Positions 13,716-23,395 of a DNA stretch of 64,000 nt are shown one piece after another. Location: assembly GCF_023278565.1 (NCBI RefSeq), contig NC_064677.1:6076001-6140000 (forward strand). Direction: 5' to 3'. Source of the stretch: Colletotrichum lupini (lineage: Eukaryota; Ascomycota; Sordariomycetes; Glomerellales; Glomerellaceae). A program made the translations under genes and the position numbers. Within the stretch, counting starts at the first letter, position 1. Each line of letters starts with the position of its first letter. The notes below the pieces were generated by a model, which made no database searches, was not told where the DNA came from, and was given only the letters and a program-made list of their open reading frames with translations.

Positions 13716-14394
13716 GTGGCTTTCCATCGTGGGTACTGGGTTTGAAGCAGGGATACTGGTATGTGCATCAAGCGTGGAGTTTCTTCATCTGATTACGGTA
13801 ATATTTCAGTCTCATCCTGGGAAAATCATCTTAGTAAATGGAATTGCAGAGATAGGAAGTGGTTTAGGACGAAGCTTACGAGAGGTAGAAAAAGGCAGCT
13901 CATACGGATAGAATCCCCCGTATTCCACCAAGATGCCTTTCTAGTCGGGATAGTAGACGATCGTCTACCCGCCGGTTCCAGGATGGTGATAGGTTCTCTC
14001 GAGACAAAGTTGGAGTTCCCGCAACTGTTCCTCACTTTCTGACTGTGGGTTTTCCCCAGATGGGAGGCGGCGTCGCCTGACCAGCTGTTATTCCGTTCAG
14101 AATAAGGTTGACCATGGAAGTGGCCTAGAAGCTCAGATGGGTGGTACCCCTCAATTCTTGGTGCCATTTACTCCCCTTACCCTTTTCCAGAGTCTTTGTG
14201 TTGTGCCGCACTGGCAAAAGCATTTTTGGCTTTGTTTCTTTCGGACTTCGTGTTTTCACATTCTCACGACATCTCAGGGACCATCGAATTTGCCAATGAT
14301 GTCTCCGAAGGCAGAAATTTCGCGGAAGGCGAGCGCGCCCCGCTGCGCAAGACAACCTAACCTCTCAGACAGCCCCGCTTTCTCGAAGATCGTG
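13716..14394. other. Intergenic region
   Basis: This is about 0.7 kb between the BTB gene and tRNA-Phe. I see no supported gene. It probably contains the 3' UTR of the BTB gene and could hold a short last exon if the GTGAGT at 13712 is used. Confidence 0.45.
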
Positions 14395-14400
14395 GCGGAC

Positions 14401-14431
<31 letters not shown>

Positions 14432-14484
14432 TCAACTTCAATCACTTAATCTGAAGGTCGTGTGTTCAATCCACACTGGCCGCA
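14395..14484 (+). tRNA. tRNA-Phe (GAA) with intron
   Basis: The gene starts GCGGACA, and has a D arm with AGCTCAGTTGGGAGAGC, an anticodon loop CTGAAGA (GAA, Phe) and a T arm GTGTGTTCAATCCACAC. A 17 nt intron at 14432-14448 lies one base 3' of the anticodon, the standard eukaryotic position. The acceptor stem pairs except for an A-G opposition at pair 5-68, which the second copy shares. A TTTT run just downstream fits RNA polymerase III termination. A near-identical copy lies inverted at 23270-23359. Confidence 0.93.
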
Positions 14485-14869
14485 TCTTCTATTTTGTCCT
14501 TGTAAGGATCGTGTTCTTTTTGACATTTTAACCATGGGTACTCACTTCTGAGGTGATTTTGATCGTCACGCATGGTCCCAATGTGATTGAAGTCTGCCTG
14601 AGCGAACAGCACCACCAGACTTTTTTTTCTTGCTTGAACAAACACTTGAGTCGAAGCCCTAATAGTCTCGATGACACGCCAATTGATCCAGCACAGATGA
14701 TGGTGTTTGGTAATCATAAATAACATTCATAAGGTATCTTTTCCTATATCTAGGTTACTTCAAGCTGCTCTGCCATCTCGTCAATCACAAGCTTATGAGC
14801 AATGCTCGCGGCTCTTTTCCCATCCGCGATCCCCCTTCTTCCTCAAACCTCAATGAAGAGAAGCCAGGC
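14485..14869. other. Short intergenic region between tRNA-Phe and the SDR gene
   Basis: This holds the T-rich pol III terminator region of the tRNA and, on the minus strand, the 3' flank of the SDR gene. Nothing else can be supported. Confidence 0.5.
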
Positions 14870-15679
14870 TCAGGCGTGCGGCCAGTTCCTGTTGAGAACG
14901 ACACAGCTCCCGTTCGCCGACGACGCGATATCCTTATCCGTCAAGAAGACGCAGTACTTTGCCACAGCAGCCGGGTCCAGCCCCGTCTCGCCGCGCTTGT
15001 ACTCGGGCATGCCCGCCGTGACCTTGGCCATGCCGGCCTGGTTGACGCCCTCGGCGAAGGCGTCCATGATGTTGGTGGTGTCCATGCCGCCGAGCAGCAG
15101 CGCGACCGAGTAGATGCCCTTGTCGCCGTAGAAGCCCGCCGTGTTCTTGGTGACGGCCATGATGCCGTGCTTGGACGCCGTGTAGGCGATGCCGGAAGCG
15201 AGGCCGCGGTAGCTGGCGTTGGAGCCGATATTGACAATCAGGCCCGCGGGCCCGCCGCTGCCGCTGGCGCCGCCCTGGGCGAGGAACTGGTTGACGGCGT
15301 ACTTTGTCGTCAGGAAGGGACCCGTGAGGTTGATGGCGAGGACGCGGTCCCAGGTCTCCTTTGTGCAGTCGCCGGCGGGGTCGAACTTGTCCATGACGCC
15401 GGCGTTGTTGACGACGACGTCGAGGCGGCCGAAGCGTTCTACGGTGCCCTTGATGAGGGACTGGACGGAGTCTTCGGAGGTGACGTCGACGACGATGCCG
15501 TGGAGCTTGCCGGCGTAGGTGTCGCGGTATTCCGAGGTGACGGCGGCGACGCGGTCCTCGTTGATGTCGGAGATCACGACGTTGGCGCCGGCGACGAGGT
15601 AGGCTTCGGCGATGGCTTTGCCTAGGCCGCCGCCGGAGCCGGTGACGATTACGGTCGTGCCGGGCAGGCGGGTCGCCAT
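14870..15679 (-). CDS. Short-chain dehydrogenase/reductase (classical SDR)
   Basis: A single exon of 269 residues starts at the ATG giving MATRLPGTTVIVTG. The frame is open further upstream but only from a TTG. The Rossmann cofactor motif TGSGGGLG is at about residues 11-18, the NNAG motif is present, the catalytic Ser lies in NIGSNAS, and the catalytic pair is YTASK. Length and motif order fit NAD(P)-dependent classical SDRs. An acidic residue at the end of beta-2 (VISDINED) suggests NAD(H) preference, which is inference. The substrate cannot be told. No pathway neighbours are present. GC content is high. Confidence 0.9.
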   Translation of the reverse strand: MATRLPGTTVIVTGSGGGLGKAIAEAYLVAGANVVISDINEDRVAAVTSEYRDTYAGKLHGIVVDVTSEDSVQSLIKGTVERFGRLDVVVNNAGVMDKFDPAGDCTKETWDRVLAINLTGPFLTTKYAVNQFLAQGGASGSGGPAGLIVNIGSNASYRGLASGIAYTASKHGIMAVTKNTAGFYGDKGIYSVALLLGGMDTTNIMDAFAEGVNQAGMAKVTAGMPEYKRGETGLDPAAVAKYCVFLTDKDIASSANGSCVVLNRNWPHA

Positions 15680-16018
15680 TGTGTGTGAGATGTGTGTGAT
15701 TGTGTGACGGGTGTCTGTGTGAGAGGAGGGGCTTGGCCCGAGTGCGGATAGATTGCGGGATGAGACCTTGAAGGTTTGGTTCTGCTGGTTTGACTTTGGC
15801 AAAAGTTTTAAGCTTAGATAAGATTGATAAAGTGGTGAGGTCGATTGCGTGATTGAGTCGTGAGTCGTGAGTGAGTCGTAAGTGAGAGTGAGAGTGAGTG
15901 AGGATGTCTTGGAGGCTCTTGATTTCTAATGAGTGAGAGCTCCTCCACGTGCGTCATTGAAGGTCGCCGCCGTGGGCCATTTATGTAGAGCTCTGCATCG
16001 TCAGACGGGAAGGAGGAG
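15680..16018 (-). promoter_or_regulatory. Upstream region of the SDR gene
   Basis: This is about 340 bp between the SDR start and the inverted-repeat element. It contains a GTGA/GAGT-type simple repeat (about 15850-15905). No clear TATA box is seen. The mobile element at its far edge marks the limit of the proximal promoter. Confidence 0.4.
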
Positions 16019-16099
16019 TATGTGTGTTCCGCACCCACACGTTGGGTATCCCGCACCCATACTAGGCTCGTTCAGGCAAGTGGTGGGCAGCACGTGATT
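16019..16099 (+). repeat. Left terminal inverted repeat of the MITE-like element
   Basis: It matches the reverse complement of 16489-16569 at 80 of 81 positions. It starts TATGTGTGTTCCGC and ends CACGTGATT, and includes a CACGTG E-box-like palindrome. Confidence 0.85.
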
Positions 16100-16488
16100 A
16101 CTTCGCCGAACGGTAGTCACGTACTACGCTCTCGGCGCGCCTTCCTATTATTTTTACTTCTATCTAAACGCGTATTTCCCTCACCCAAACACCTCATTTT
16201 CTAACTATTTTTAACACAAGAAAGGTACTTTTTCTAATACCAAAATATAGGCTCTAGAGACGTATTTCCTCTAAGCAAATTATAACTTTCAAAGTCGTCG
16301 TTTTAAAAAACGCGTACAGCCAGTATCGGAAAGAGGGTACAGCAGAGGAAGGTGCAGCAGAGGAAGGTGCAGCAGAAGAAGGTATAGCAGAGGCAAGTGC
16401 AAAGTAGGGTACGGGACGCGCCTTCCATTCTCCAGAAGTTGCCGGAATAATAGTGATTCCGGGCCAGAAGTGGCGCCTGCGGCGGTGC

Positions 16489-16569
16489 AATCACGTGCTG
16501 CCCACCACTTGCCTGAACGAGCCTAGTATGGGTGCGGGATACCCAACGTGTGGGTGCGGAATACACATA
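16489..16569 (-). repeat. Right terminal inverted repeat of the MITE-like element
   Basis: This is the reverse complement of the left arm. The mismatch near the tip reads A where the left arm has G. Confidence 0.85.
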
Positions 16570-17800
16570 CTCGGAAGGAGGGGCAGTTGCGGGGCGATCC
16601 TTGGTGGGGGAAAGTAGCAAATAGACGTCTCGATTGGGCGCTGACCTTGGCGCCGTTGACGTGCCCGTGGATCGCTCCAGGGAGCTTTCTCTTCTTACCC
16701 CTGGTTTGAGGTGTGCCATCGTATTCGGTTTGGGACCGTACATTTATTCGTAAGACTGCATAAGAATTTAGCTTGTCTTGTATTTCTTGTCATATTTTCT
16801 TGCTTATGGTTGGACTACCTACCCTATCTCATGGAAGCTTCCCTGCGAAATCTTCATGGAAATCCCCCCCGCTTCCCGGTTCGCTTCCACCCCACTACTT
16901 ATGGTTCAGAAGGTCCGGGTATCTGGCCTGGGATCATCCCGTGCGGCACGGTTCATTGACCCTGACTTGCTGCATATGTCGCTGTGCTTATTATGAGGAT
17001 GAATTCTTCATTGCCATGTGCTTCTATGGGACTTTTGGTAGAATCGACGCTCGACGCAGGGTAGGTCACAGTCGCCAATGCCCCTCTTGAGCTAAGTATC
17101 GATGTCTGAGGAACCTCATTGTCTTATCGTCTACTCTAGGCAGACAACTTCCTAAGCGATGCTCAATTCTGGTCATGGATGACGGCCTTTGGCTGCAGAT
17201 CACAGCTCTGCGCTGGAGCCATGAGGTTGTAGCGCATTTGAATCACGAGTGCACGATGGTTGCAAGTCGGTGCGAATACGGAGGATTACCCCCTGTTCAC
17301 ATCTCGTATTCGGGTTTCCCATCACAGATTCGCGGTGTATCTGCAACTACACGAGCCCGTCACTTTATTGATTTGTCGTTCTGGCTCTTTGCCTGCTTGA
17401 TGGGACGAACGCACCCTTTGCGAGCCTTGGCGATTGATGATTGGGTGTGTTGATCTCGCTGGTGCCGATCTGGGACCGATGCAGGTAGTCACCTTGGTGA
17501 GTGACCAGGTCTTCATTATAGATGGACAGTATGTAATGACTGTCTGGGTGATCATGTGAGGAGATGCCAACTTCATATCATAGTTTGGAGCACCACTTCC
17601 ACAGAGTCCATACAATACCTCATCCGGCAGAGAGATCAGAGTCAGTTCGATTTTTGAGGAGGCTAGCCGTCAGATATGCAAGCAGAAAACGTCATACACC
17701 CGTCCGTATTGTAATGAGAAATGCAAAATGACTTCTACTTTTTGTGCTAGAGAGATGGCGTGACAAGAGGCAAGGCATTCATCTCATTTTTCTAAAGTAC
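16570..17800. other. Intergenic region
   Basis: Only short frames lacking family signals occur on both strands over 1.2 kb. I see no RNA gene or transposon end beyond the inverted-repeat element on its left. Confidence 0.45.
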
Positions 17801-18361
17801 TTACACCCTCGTCACTGTTGGTATAGACACATCCTTTTTCTTTTTCTTCTTCTTGTCTGCAATACCCTCATCACCACAAATATCCTCCCATTGATCGAGT
17901 GCCGCCCAAGACGAAGGAGACTGCGAGGACCTACCGAACTCAGGAATCACCTTGAAAAGACACTTACCAAAGAACCCCTTCACCTTCCCAGCCACGCTTT
18001 TTGGCTCCTTCTCAGCCGGTAAATTGAGGACACTGGTGTTCTGCCAAGGGCTCGTCGATCGGGTTTGGTCCAAACAGTGCGACAGCGAGCGAGTGCCCAG
18101 ACTGCTCTCTGATCGCTGGTGGCAGGGCATATCCAACCCCTTTGTGATATCTAATGAGTCCCAGTAACACACCGGGCACTGGTTGATTCTTGGCTTCTTG
18201 TCGAGGTACACCCTTCCTTGGTCTGGACAGTATGCCTTTGCGTGTCCGAAGGTTTCGGGCAGTGTCCACGTTCTCTTGTGGCATATGGTGGGGATCTCTT
18301 CTTTGGAGATGATGCCGTAGCAGGTTCTGCACTGGTCGACGATTTGTTTGATGCCGCACAT
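17801..18361 (-). CDS. Small cysteine-rich hypothetical protein with Lys-rich tail
   Basis: A single exon of 186 residues starts from ATG (MCGIKQIVDQCRTCYG). The first 80 residues contain paired cysteines (CRTC, CPVC, and lone C residues with H) that could bind zinc. I do not recognise a named domain. The C-terminal part is Ser-rich and ends after a run of lysines (DKKKKKKKD). No signal peptide is seen, so it is likely intracellular. A TATA-like box lies about 130 bp upstream. The cysteine spacing, ATG and upstream TATA support a real gene, but no homologue is named. Confidence 0.6.
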   Translation of the reverse strand: MCGIKQIVDQCRTCYGIISKEEIPTICHKRTWTLPETFGHAKAYCPDQGRVYLDKKPRINQCPVCYWDSLDITKGLDMPCHQRSESSLGTRSLSHCLDQTRSTSPWQNTSVLNLPAEKEPKSVAGKVKGFFGKCLFKVIPEFGRSSQSPSSWAALDQWEDICGDEGIADKKKKKKKDVSIPTVTRV

Positions 18362-18487
18362 GGTTTCTGTTTAGCTGGGGTTGTTATGATACCAAGTTGT
18401 GTAGTGCACGTTATCACACTGCGGGTTGGTTGGTTGGTTTTAATGGTTTGAGATGTAGAGTGATATCTCAGTGAGCAAGAAAAAAGG

Positions 18488-18497
18488 CATTATATAG
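18488..18497 (-). promoter_or_regulatory. TATA-like box upstream of the Cys-rich gene
   Basis: The minus strand reads CTATATAATG, about 130 bp before the ATG at 18361. Spacing suits a fungal core promoter. Confidence 0.45.
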
Positions 18498-19360
18498 ACT
18501 AAAGGATGCGTACCTAAGACAAGACCATTGTTGCTGAATCACTTCCATTGTTTAGTTACCACATGTTATGGATGTTCGACTGATCTACCCATGTTCCTTT
18601 GGCTGAAAGGCCTCTGATCATCAAAGCCGCTCATCTGGACAATGCAGGCAAAGACAATTGAGTGCAAGAACTTGATCCTGCATACCGGCAAAGAAGTGGT
18701 CCTTTCCAACAATTTGTGGCCACACGCAATCCAAGAGATTCCTGTTCCCCCAATAGGGGCTATCGGCGGAGTGGATGAGCAGTCTGAGATTGACCACATC
18801 CGGTAACTTCAGCTTGCCAATTGCCGGTGGCTTATCTTCTTTCAATAAGAATTGAGCTCCCTCAGTCGCGAGTATCGCGGTATTTGGGACGACGTCATAC
18901 TAAGTCCTTTCGTCCCGAATGAATGATACCGTCCTCGGTGAGTAGCGGGTAAAGGCATACGTGACTGGGGTAAACGGACCAGACGATGAGTTGTTTTCGT
19001 GGGCAGCGAATGGACAAATAGCTTTTACTATTCTCAGTCCTGAGTGTGCGCTTTTACTTATTCGTCACATCGATCACCAATGTCCTGAATTGGTTCTATT
19101 GCTGATTGTGCCAGGGCAGACCTGGAATTTTAGGCGGGTGGCGCGGAATCCTCGGGCACCGCTGCCTTGTAGACACTGAGGCACCAAAAAACGTCAAGAT
19201 TTTATCAACGCGCGCTACGGGTTTTAACTTGGTATCTAGAAACCACGTGCGCATCAGGGGGGAGAAGTAATTAAAAAATAAAATAAAAAAAATGCATCGC
19301 AATCGAAACTTCTCATGAACCAAGAAGCCCTTCATTGCTCTGTAGCATTTGGTGGCCAAA
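18498..19360. other. Divergent intergenic region
   Basis: This lies between the Cys-rich gene (minus) and the mitochondrial carrier (plus), so it should carry both promoters. An A-rich stretch (about 19270-19293) lies some 70 bp before the carrier ATG. No other gene is supported. Confidence 0.45.
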
Positions 19361-20379
19361 ATGTCGTCTGCCATCGGGATGGAGGCGGTCGTCGCGGTTA
19401 GTCCATCCCGCAATCAGCCATTTTGAGAACCTTCAGAAGCTTTTCATCACAGGACTTCACTAACAGAAACTTGCAGGCCGCAGCGGGAGCCACATTGAGT
19501 GTAGACTTTCTCATTCATCCCATGGACACGCTCATCACGCGGATGCAATCGCCAATGTACACAACGCAGTACAAATCCGTCAACGGCGCCGTCAGCCGGA
19601 CGCTCTTCCTCGGGCTGTACCAGGGGTTCGGCCCCACCATCATCACCAGCATACCGTCGTCGGCGGCCTTCTTCACGATTTACGAGGGGCTCAAGGGTTA
19701 CTCGCTGCGCGCCAAAGAGGAGGGCCGTTTTGCTGGCGTGCCGTTGCCTGTCTTGTACGGGGCGAGCGGCGCGGCGGCGAGTCTTGTTAGCTGTGCTATT
19801 ACGAATCCTGCCGAGGTGGTAAAGCAGAATGCGCAGGTGTATCGGAGAAATTCTCCTCAGTCAATGGGAGGGGGCAGCGGTACGTCTCCGACGATGAACA
19901 CGTTGAGGCGTTTCGCGAAGCAGCCGACCAAGTTGTGGGCTGGGTATACGGCACTTGTGGCAAGCGATTTGCCCAATACCACGTTGACGTTTTGTCTTTA
20001 CGAGACTCTCAAGGAACGCTTCCTCGGAGGGGAGGGGAAGGCTCAGGACAGGAGTGCGTCGCAGCAGGTTCTCGCGAGTGGGCTGTGCGCTGCTGCTGCC
20101 GGCAGCGCGTCGTCGAGTTTGTTTGTGCCTATCGATGTCGTCAAGACGAGGATGAGGCTCGCGGCTGGCGGAGACGTGACTGGCGAGAACGGCTCTTCAA
20201 AGATGTCGAGCAGTTCTCCTCGTGCAAAGATTGGTCCGATTGCGGTGGCCAGGGGGATTGTCCTGAAAGAAGGTGTTCGAGGGTTGTTTAGAGGGGCCAC
20301 AGTCACGGTCTTGGCGGCGGGTTTTGGGGGTGGGTTGTATATTGGCTGTTACGAGGCCATCAAGATTTATCTGAGCTAG
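19361..20379 (+). CDS. Mitochondrial carrier family protein (SAM carrier/Pet8-like)
   Basis: Exons are 19361-19396 and 19477-20379, giving 312 residues. The 80 nt intron has donor GTTAGT, branch CTAAC and acceptor TTGCAG. The first 12 residues come from exon 1; a longer frame exists inside the intron but would lack the start of helix 1. Three repeats carry the carrier signature P-x-[DE]-x-x-x-[KR]: HPMDTLITRM (repeat 1), NPAEVVKQNAQV (repeat 2, Q for the usual basic residue at one place) and VPIDVVKTRMRL (repeat 3). Six membrane helices are expected in the inner mitochondrial membrane. Length and the short N-terminus resemble the S-adenosylmethionine carrier group, but substrate assignment is inference. 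Confidence 0.85.
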
Positions 20380-21013
20380 AAAGTGCTTTCAGATTGTACA
20401 CTATGTAGAACAAAAACTCACTTAGACGACGGGGACGCAAGTCTTGTAATACCACTCTTCTCGAATCAGCATATTTGAAAGCATCCAGATTGTGCGTATT
20501 AGAAGCACCCCTGACTGCAGCTCAACCAGATTAACATGAGAATACTGCCAGTGTCGAGTGAGCGGCCGAAGAAAGGCGGGATGATGTCTGGAAACCCACG
20601 TCTTCCATCATCTGAATATACACAGGAAGTCACATTTGGGTCCCCTCAATTCCACTCCTCTCACCAGCCAGAAAGCGTCCGTCTAGGTTGACTGGTCAGG
20701 ACAAACCGGCTGGATGGTGGGATGGTTTATGGTCAACACTCAATAAATACGCCAACCAGCTGCTCGACGACAGACTCAGCGCATATAAGTATGCGAGGCC
20801 GAATCCCGACATGAGCGCCAATATTTCTCAGCATGAGCACCAAGAGATGTAGCCACACCGGTGGTGAGCTCTTTCTTTTCTTCCAATCCACATCTATATT
20901 CAACACTGTTGGCATTTCAGGATCACTATGTGAGAGCTGCGATACGATATACAGAAACCTCCTCCATTAACTAACCGCCTGGCTACTCGCAATAATAGTA
21001 ACGCCGCCTGCTT
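20380..21013. other. Convergent intergenic region
   Basis: Two genes end towards this 0.63 kb stretch. It should hold both 3' UTRs. No gene or repeat is seen. Confidence 0.5.
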
Positions 21014-21774
21014 TTAGGCATCGGCAGCGGCCTGGCCACACTGACCCGCGACAACCTTGACGTCGCCATTGACATCGCACTGGCCGTCTGCTTGGCAAGC
21101 GCCTGCACCAGTTCCATCGGTGCAAGCCAGGCCAACAAAGTCGGCCGCCGCGTCGGCGTCCGCTGCTTGATCGGCGTTGTCGTCGGCGTTCGCATTGTCA
21201 TTTGCGTTGTCCTGGTTGTTATTGTTGTTGTTGTTGCCATTGTTCTGGTTGTTGTTATTGTTGTTCGCGTTGCCATTGTTGGCATCAGCCGCGGCATCGT
21301 CCGCAGCGGCGTTGTCCTGGTTGTTGTTATTGTTGTTCTGGCCGGCGTTGGCGTTGCCGGCATTGGCATTGTTGTTGCCGGCGTTGTTGCCGGCTCCGTT
21401 TTGGCCGGCGTTCTGACCTCGGTTGCCGCCACCGCCACCGCCGCCTCCACGGCCAGCTCCTCCAGCACCGCCGGCACCAGCAGCACCGGCTCCGGCTCCG
21501 GCACCAGCACCGCCGCCACCACCGCCTCCTCGGCCGCCGCCGCCGCCTGCACCACCTACGGCACCTCTACCACCACCACCACCACCACGGCCACCTCCGA
21601 AGCCGCCGCCGCCGCCACCGAATTGAGGAGCAGGTGCTGTACGGAATCCATGTCAGCCTTGCAAAGTCTCTCGAGAGGAGGATGTATAGAGGAATGCTGA
21701 GCGAATGACTTACCAGTCAAGGCATTGCCTGTGAGAAGACCAATAACAAGGAGAGTGATGGTTGTGTAACGCAT
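21014..21774 (-). CDS. Secreted Gly/Asn-rich repetitive protein with four-Cys tail
   Basis: Exon 1 is 21714-21774 and exon 2 is 21014-21636. The 77 nt intron has a GTAAGT donor and a TACAG acceptor and is phase 1; the total is 227 residues. Exon 1 encodes a signal peptide (MRYTTITLLVIGLLTGNALT). The mature chain begins APAPQFGGGGG, then has about 65 residues of Gly with Arg/Ala, then about 95 residues rich in Asn, Asp, Gln, Gly and Ala, and last a 40-residue domain with four Cys (ACTDG, ACQAD, QCDVNG, QCGQ). The exon 2 frame has no ATG, so single-exon searches miss it, and the strong frames on the other strand and phase are shadows of the GC-rich repeats. Role unknown: a wall, matrix or effector-like surface protein is plausible. 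Confidence 0.8.
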
Positions 21775-23269
21775 CTTGAGATATGCGCCGCTTTCCTATA
21801 GATACCTGGGAAAGAAGGAGGAGAATTATAGGAAGGTTGAATAAAGATGGGATTGGCCGAATCGAAAGAGTGCACAGCACTGGATTGAAGGTTACAAACG
21901 AGAAAGAGAGCACCGACTTGGATCACACAGTGACTGAGGAGGGAAAGGAAATGATCATGCTCAGCTCGAAGAATGGTCCCGACCCTTATACTTCCCGTCC
22001 ATTTCGCCCACAAGTGCTGTCCCATCAGACGGACCAACAAGAAGTTCACCAGCCCAAGCAAGAGCGTCAATCGCTCACGTCCAGGAGACCAGACGGCTGG
22101 GCGTCAGACATCCGATCTTGGCCAATACCAACGACAAGCATTCCGCTACATCGGAAGTTTAGATGGCATGCCCGTCGTCCGGAAAATCTCAAACACGGGC
22201 ATGGGGTTTCTTCTTCTTCTTCCGCCCCCTGTTGGATGGAGACACCTACCTCGTCTCCCCTGGCCGGGTGTGATGGAAAACCTTGAATACCTTAAAGGTA
22301 CTCCGTAACAAGGCAAACAATTTGAACGAACCAATCCGGAGCCACCGAATCTCACGCGACCAGCCTTGTCGGACCCCCCTTGATGAGGCGTCTATAAGCT
22401 TCAATTCATGGCTATTTTTCTGGGGAGAAAGAAGGCGAACCCGGACCCGCCCACCGTCGGCCGGGTGTTGAACGTGCAGCGGGACATGTTTTGGAAACCC
22501 ATGTCTACCGAGCCGCCCAGGCCTCCAGATGCGGTGGGAGGGAGCAAGGAGTCGAATCACGGATGCGCTGGCTCCTGAGGAGAGGCGGAAAATGGGGAGA
22601 GAGAGCTCTCTTCCTGGAGTACTGACTCTTGAGAGAGAGAGCCTCACGGTTCTCTGACGTTACTTCGCTCCTTAGCCCCCCGCATTTTCCCCTGTTTCGA
22701 CTGAGCTGTGACAGCTGAGCCAGAGGCGTTGCGTAGTCCGATCTACACGTAATGTGGGTGCTGCCCGGGGGCGCCTATTGTGGGTTGTCGCGGGTCTGGA
22801 AGATCTCGACTTGGCTTGTATGAAGATGCGAATGGAATATGTCGTGCAAGCCGGGGCTAGTTAGGAAATGGTCTGGATGACGAGTTTGCGCTCATGAACG
22901 CTCTCTCAGTGGCTAGGCGTGAAACTTCACATAAATGCCGCTGCCAGAAACAGAAGAATGACGGACAGCGTGTTATATCCGTACGTTAGTTTTCCATTTG
23001 TTCCTGAGATTGTGATGCAATGCAGAAGTTCTCAATTTTATTCTGTTCCATGTCGCTGTGAGGAAGGCTCACAACGTTGCCGGCAAAGAGCACGGGCCAA
23101 ACGGGTACGAAGTCTAAAACGGCCAATTTATCATCAGAGCAAACGGGAGAGAAAGAAAAGTAAACAAAACGTATGCAAAACTTTACCACTCAAAACCTGT
23201 TTGCTGGCTGCTGGTCATCACAAACAAAGCGATCCGGATGTCAATAGGAACAAAACTCAAAAAGAAACA
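21775..23269. other. Intergenic region upstream of the Gly/Asn-rich gene
   Basis: This 1.5 kb contains the promoter of the minus-strand gene ending at 21774. A GTATAAGGG element on the minus strand near 21990 is a weak TATA candidate. The remaining frames are short. The right end holds the T-rich pol III terminator region of the second tRNA. Confidence 0.45.
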
Positions 23270-23322
23270 TGCGGCCAGTGTGGATTGAACACACGACCTT
23301 CAGATTAAGTGATTGCAGTTGA

Positions 23323-23353
<31 letters not shown>

Positions 23354-23359
23354 GTCCGC
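23270..23359 (-). tRNA. tRNA-Phe (GAA) with intron, second copy
   Basis: The reverse complement matches the 14395-14484 gene over the whole mature tRNA, including the A-G opposition in the acceptor stem. The 17 nt intron differs at one base (G for T). Homology stops at the gene edges, so this is a dispersed copy and not part of a longer segmental duplication. Confidence 0.93.
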
Positions 23360-23386
23360 CGCTGTTACAAATTTGACACCTGGAGG

Positions 23387-23395
23387 TTATATATA
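23387..23395 (-). promoter_or_regulatory. TATA-like element upstream of tRNA-Phe copy 2
   Basis: The minus strand reads TATATATAA about 28-36 nt upstream of the tRNA 5' end. Upstream TATA elements help recruit TFIIIB in some fungi. The plus-strand copy at 14395 has none at this distance. Confidence 0.45.

Larger units (their letters stand above)
16019..16569. mobile_element. MITE-like element with 79 bp terminal inverted repeats
   Basis: The arms 16019-16099 and 16489-16569 are reverse complements over 81 bp with a single mismatch (G versus A near the tip). The outer two bases are TA at both ends, so they may be a TA target duplication, leaving 79 bp repeats. The 389 bp interior has no transposase-like frame but carries a short tandem repeat (unit about 15 bp, GCAGCAGAGGAAGGT, about 16339-16400). 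Each arm holds a repeated sub-motif, CCGCACCCACAC then CCGCACCCATAC, about 21 bp apart, as transposase-binding repeats often are. Size and structure fit a non-autonomous DNA transposon; the superfamily is not proven. Confidence 0.75.

Noticed and set aside
15680..15802. N-terminal extension of the SDR
   Set aside because: The extension needs a TTG start and lies before the conserved beta-1 strand; the ATG at 15679 gives the normal family length.
16022..16743. Two frames sharing the start CSAPTRWVSRTHTRLVQASGG
   Set aside because: The shared peptide comes from the two arms of the inverted repeat and not from a duplicated gene.
20983..21708. Several Ala, Thr, Val, Pro or Cys/His-rich frames on both strands
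   Set aside because: They are shadows of the Gly/Asn-rich coding exon in other frames; only the spliced minus frame gives a signal peptide and a Cys domain.
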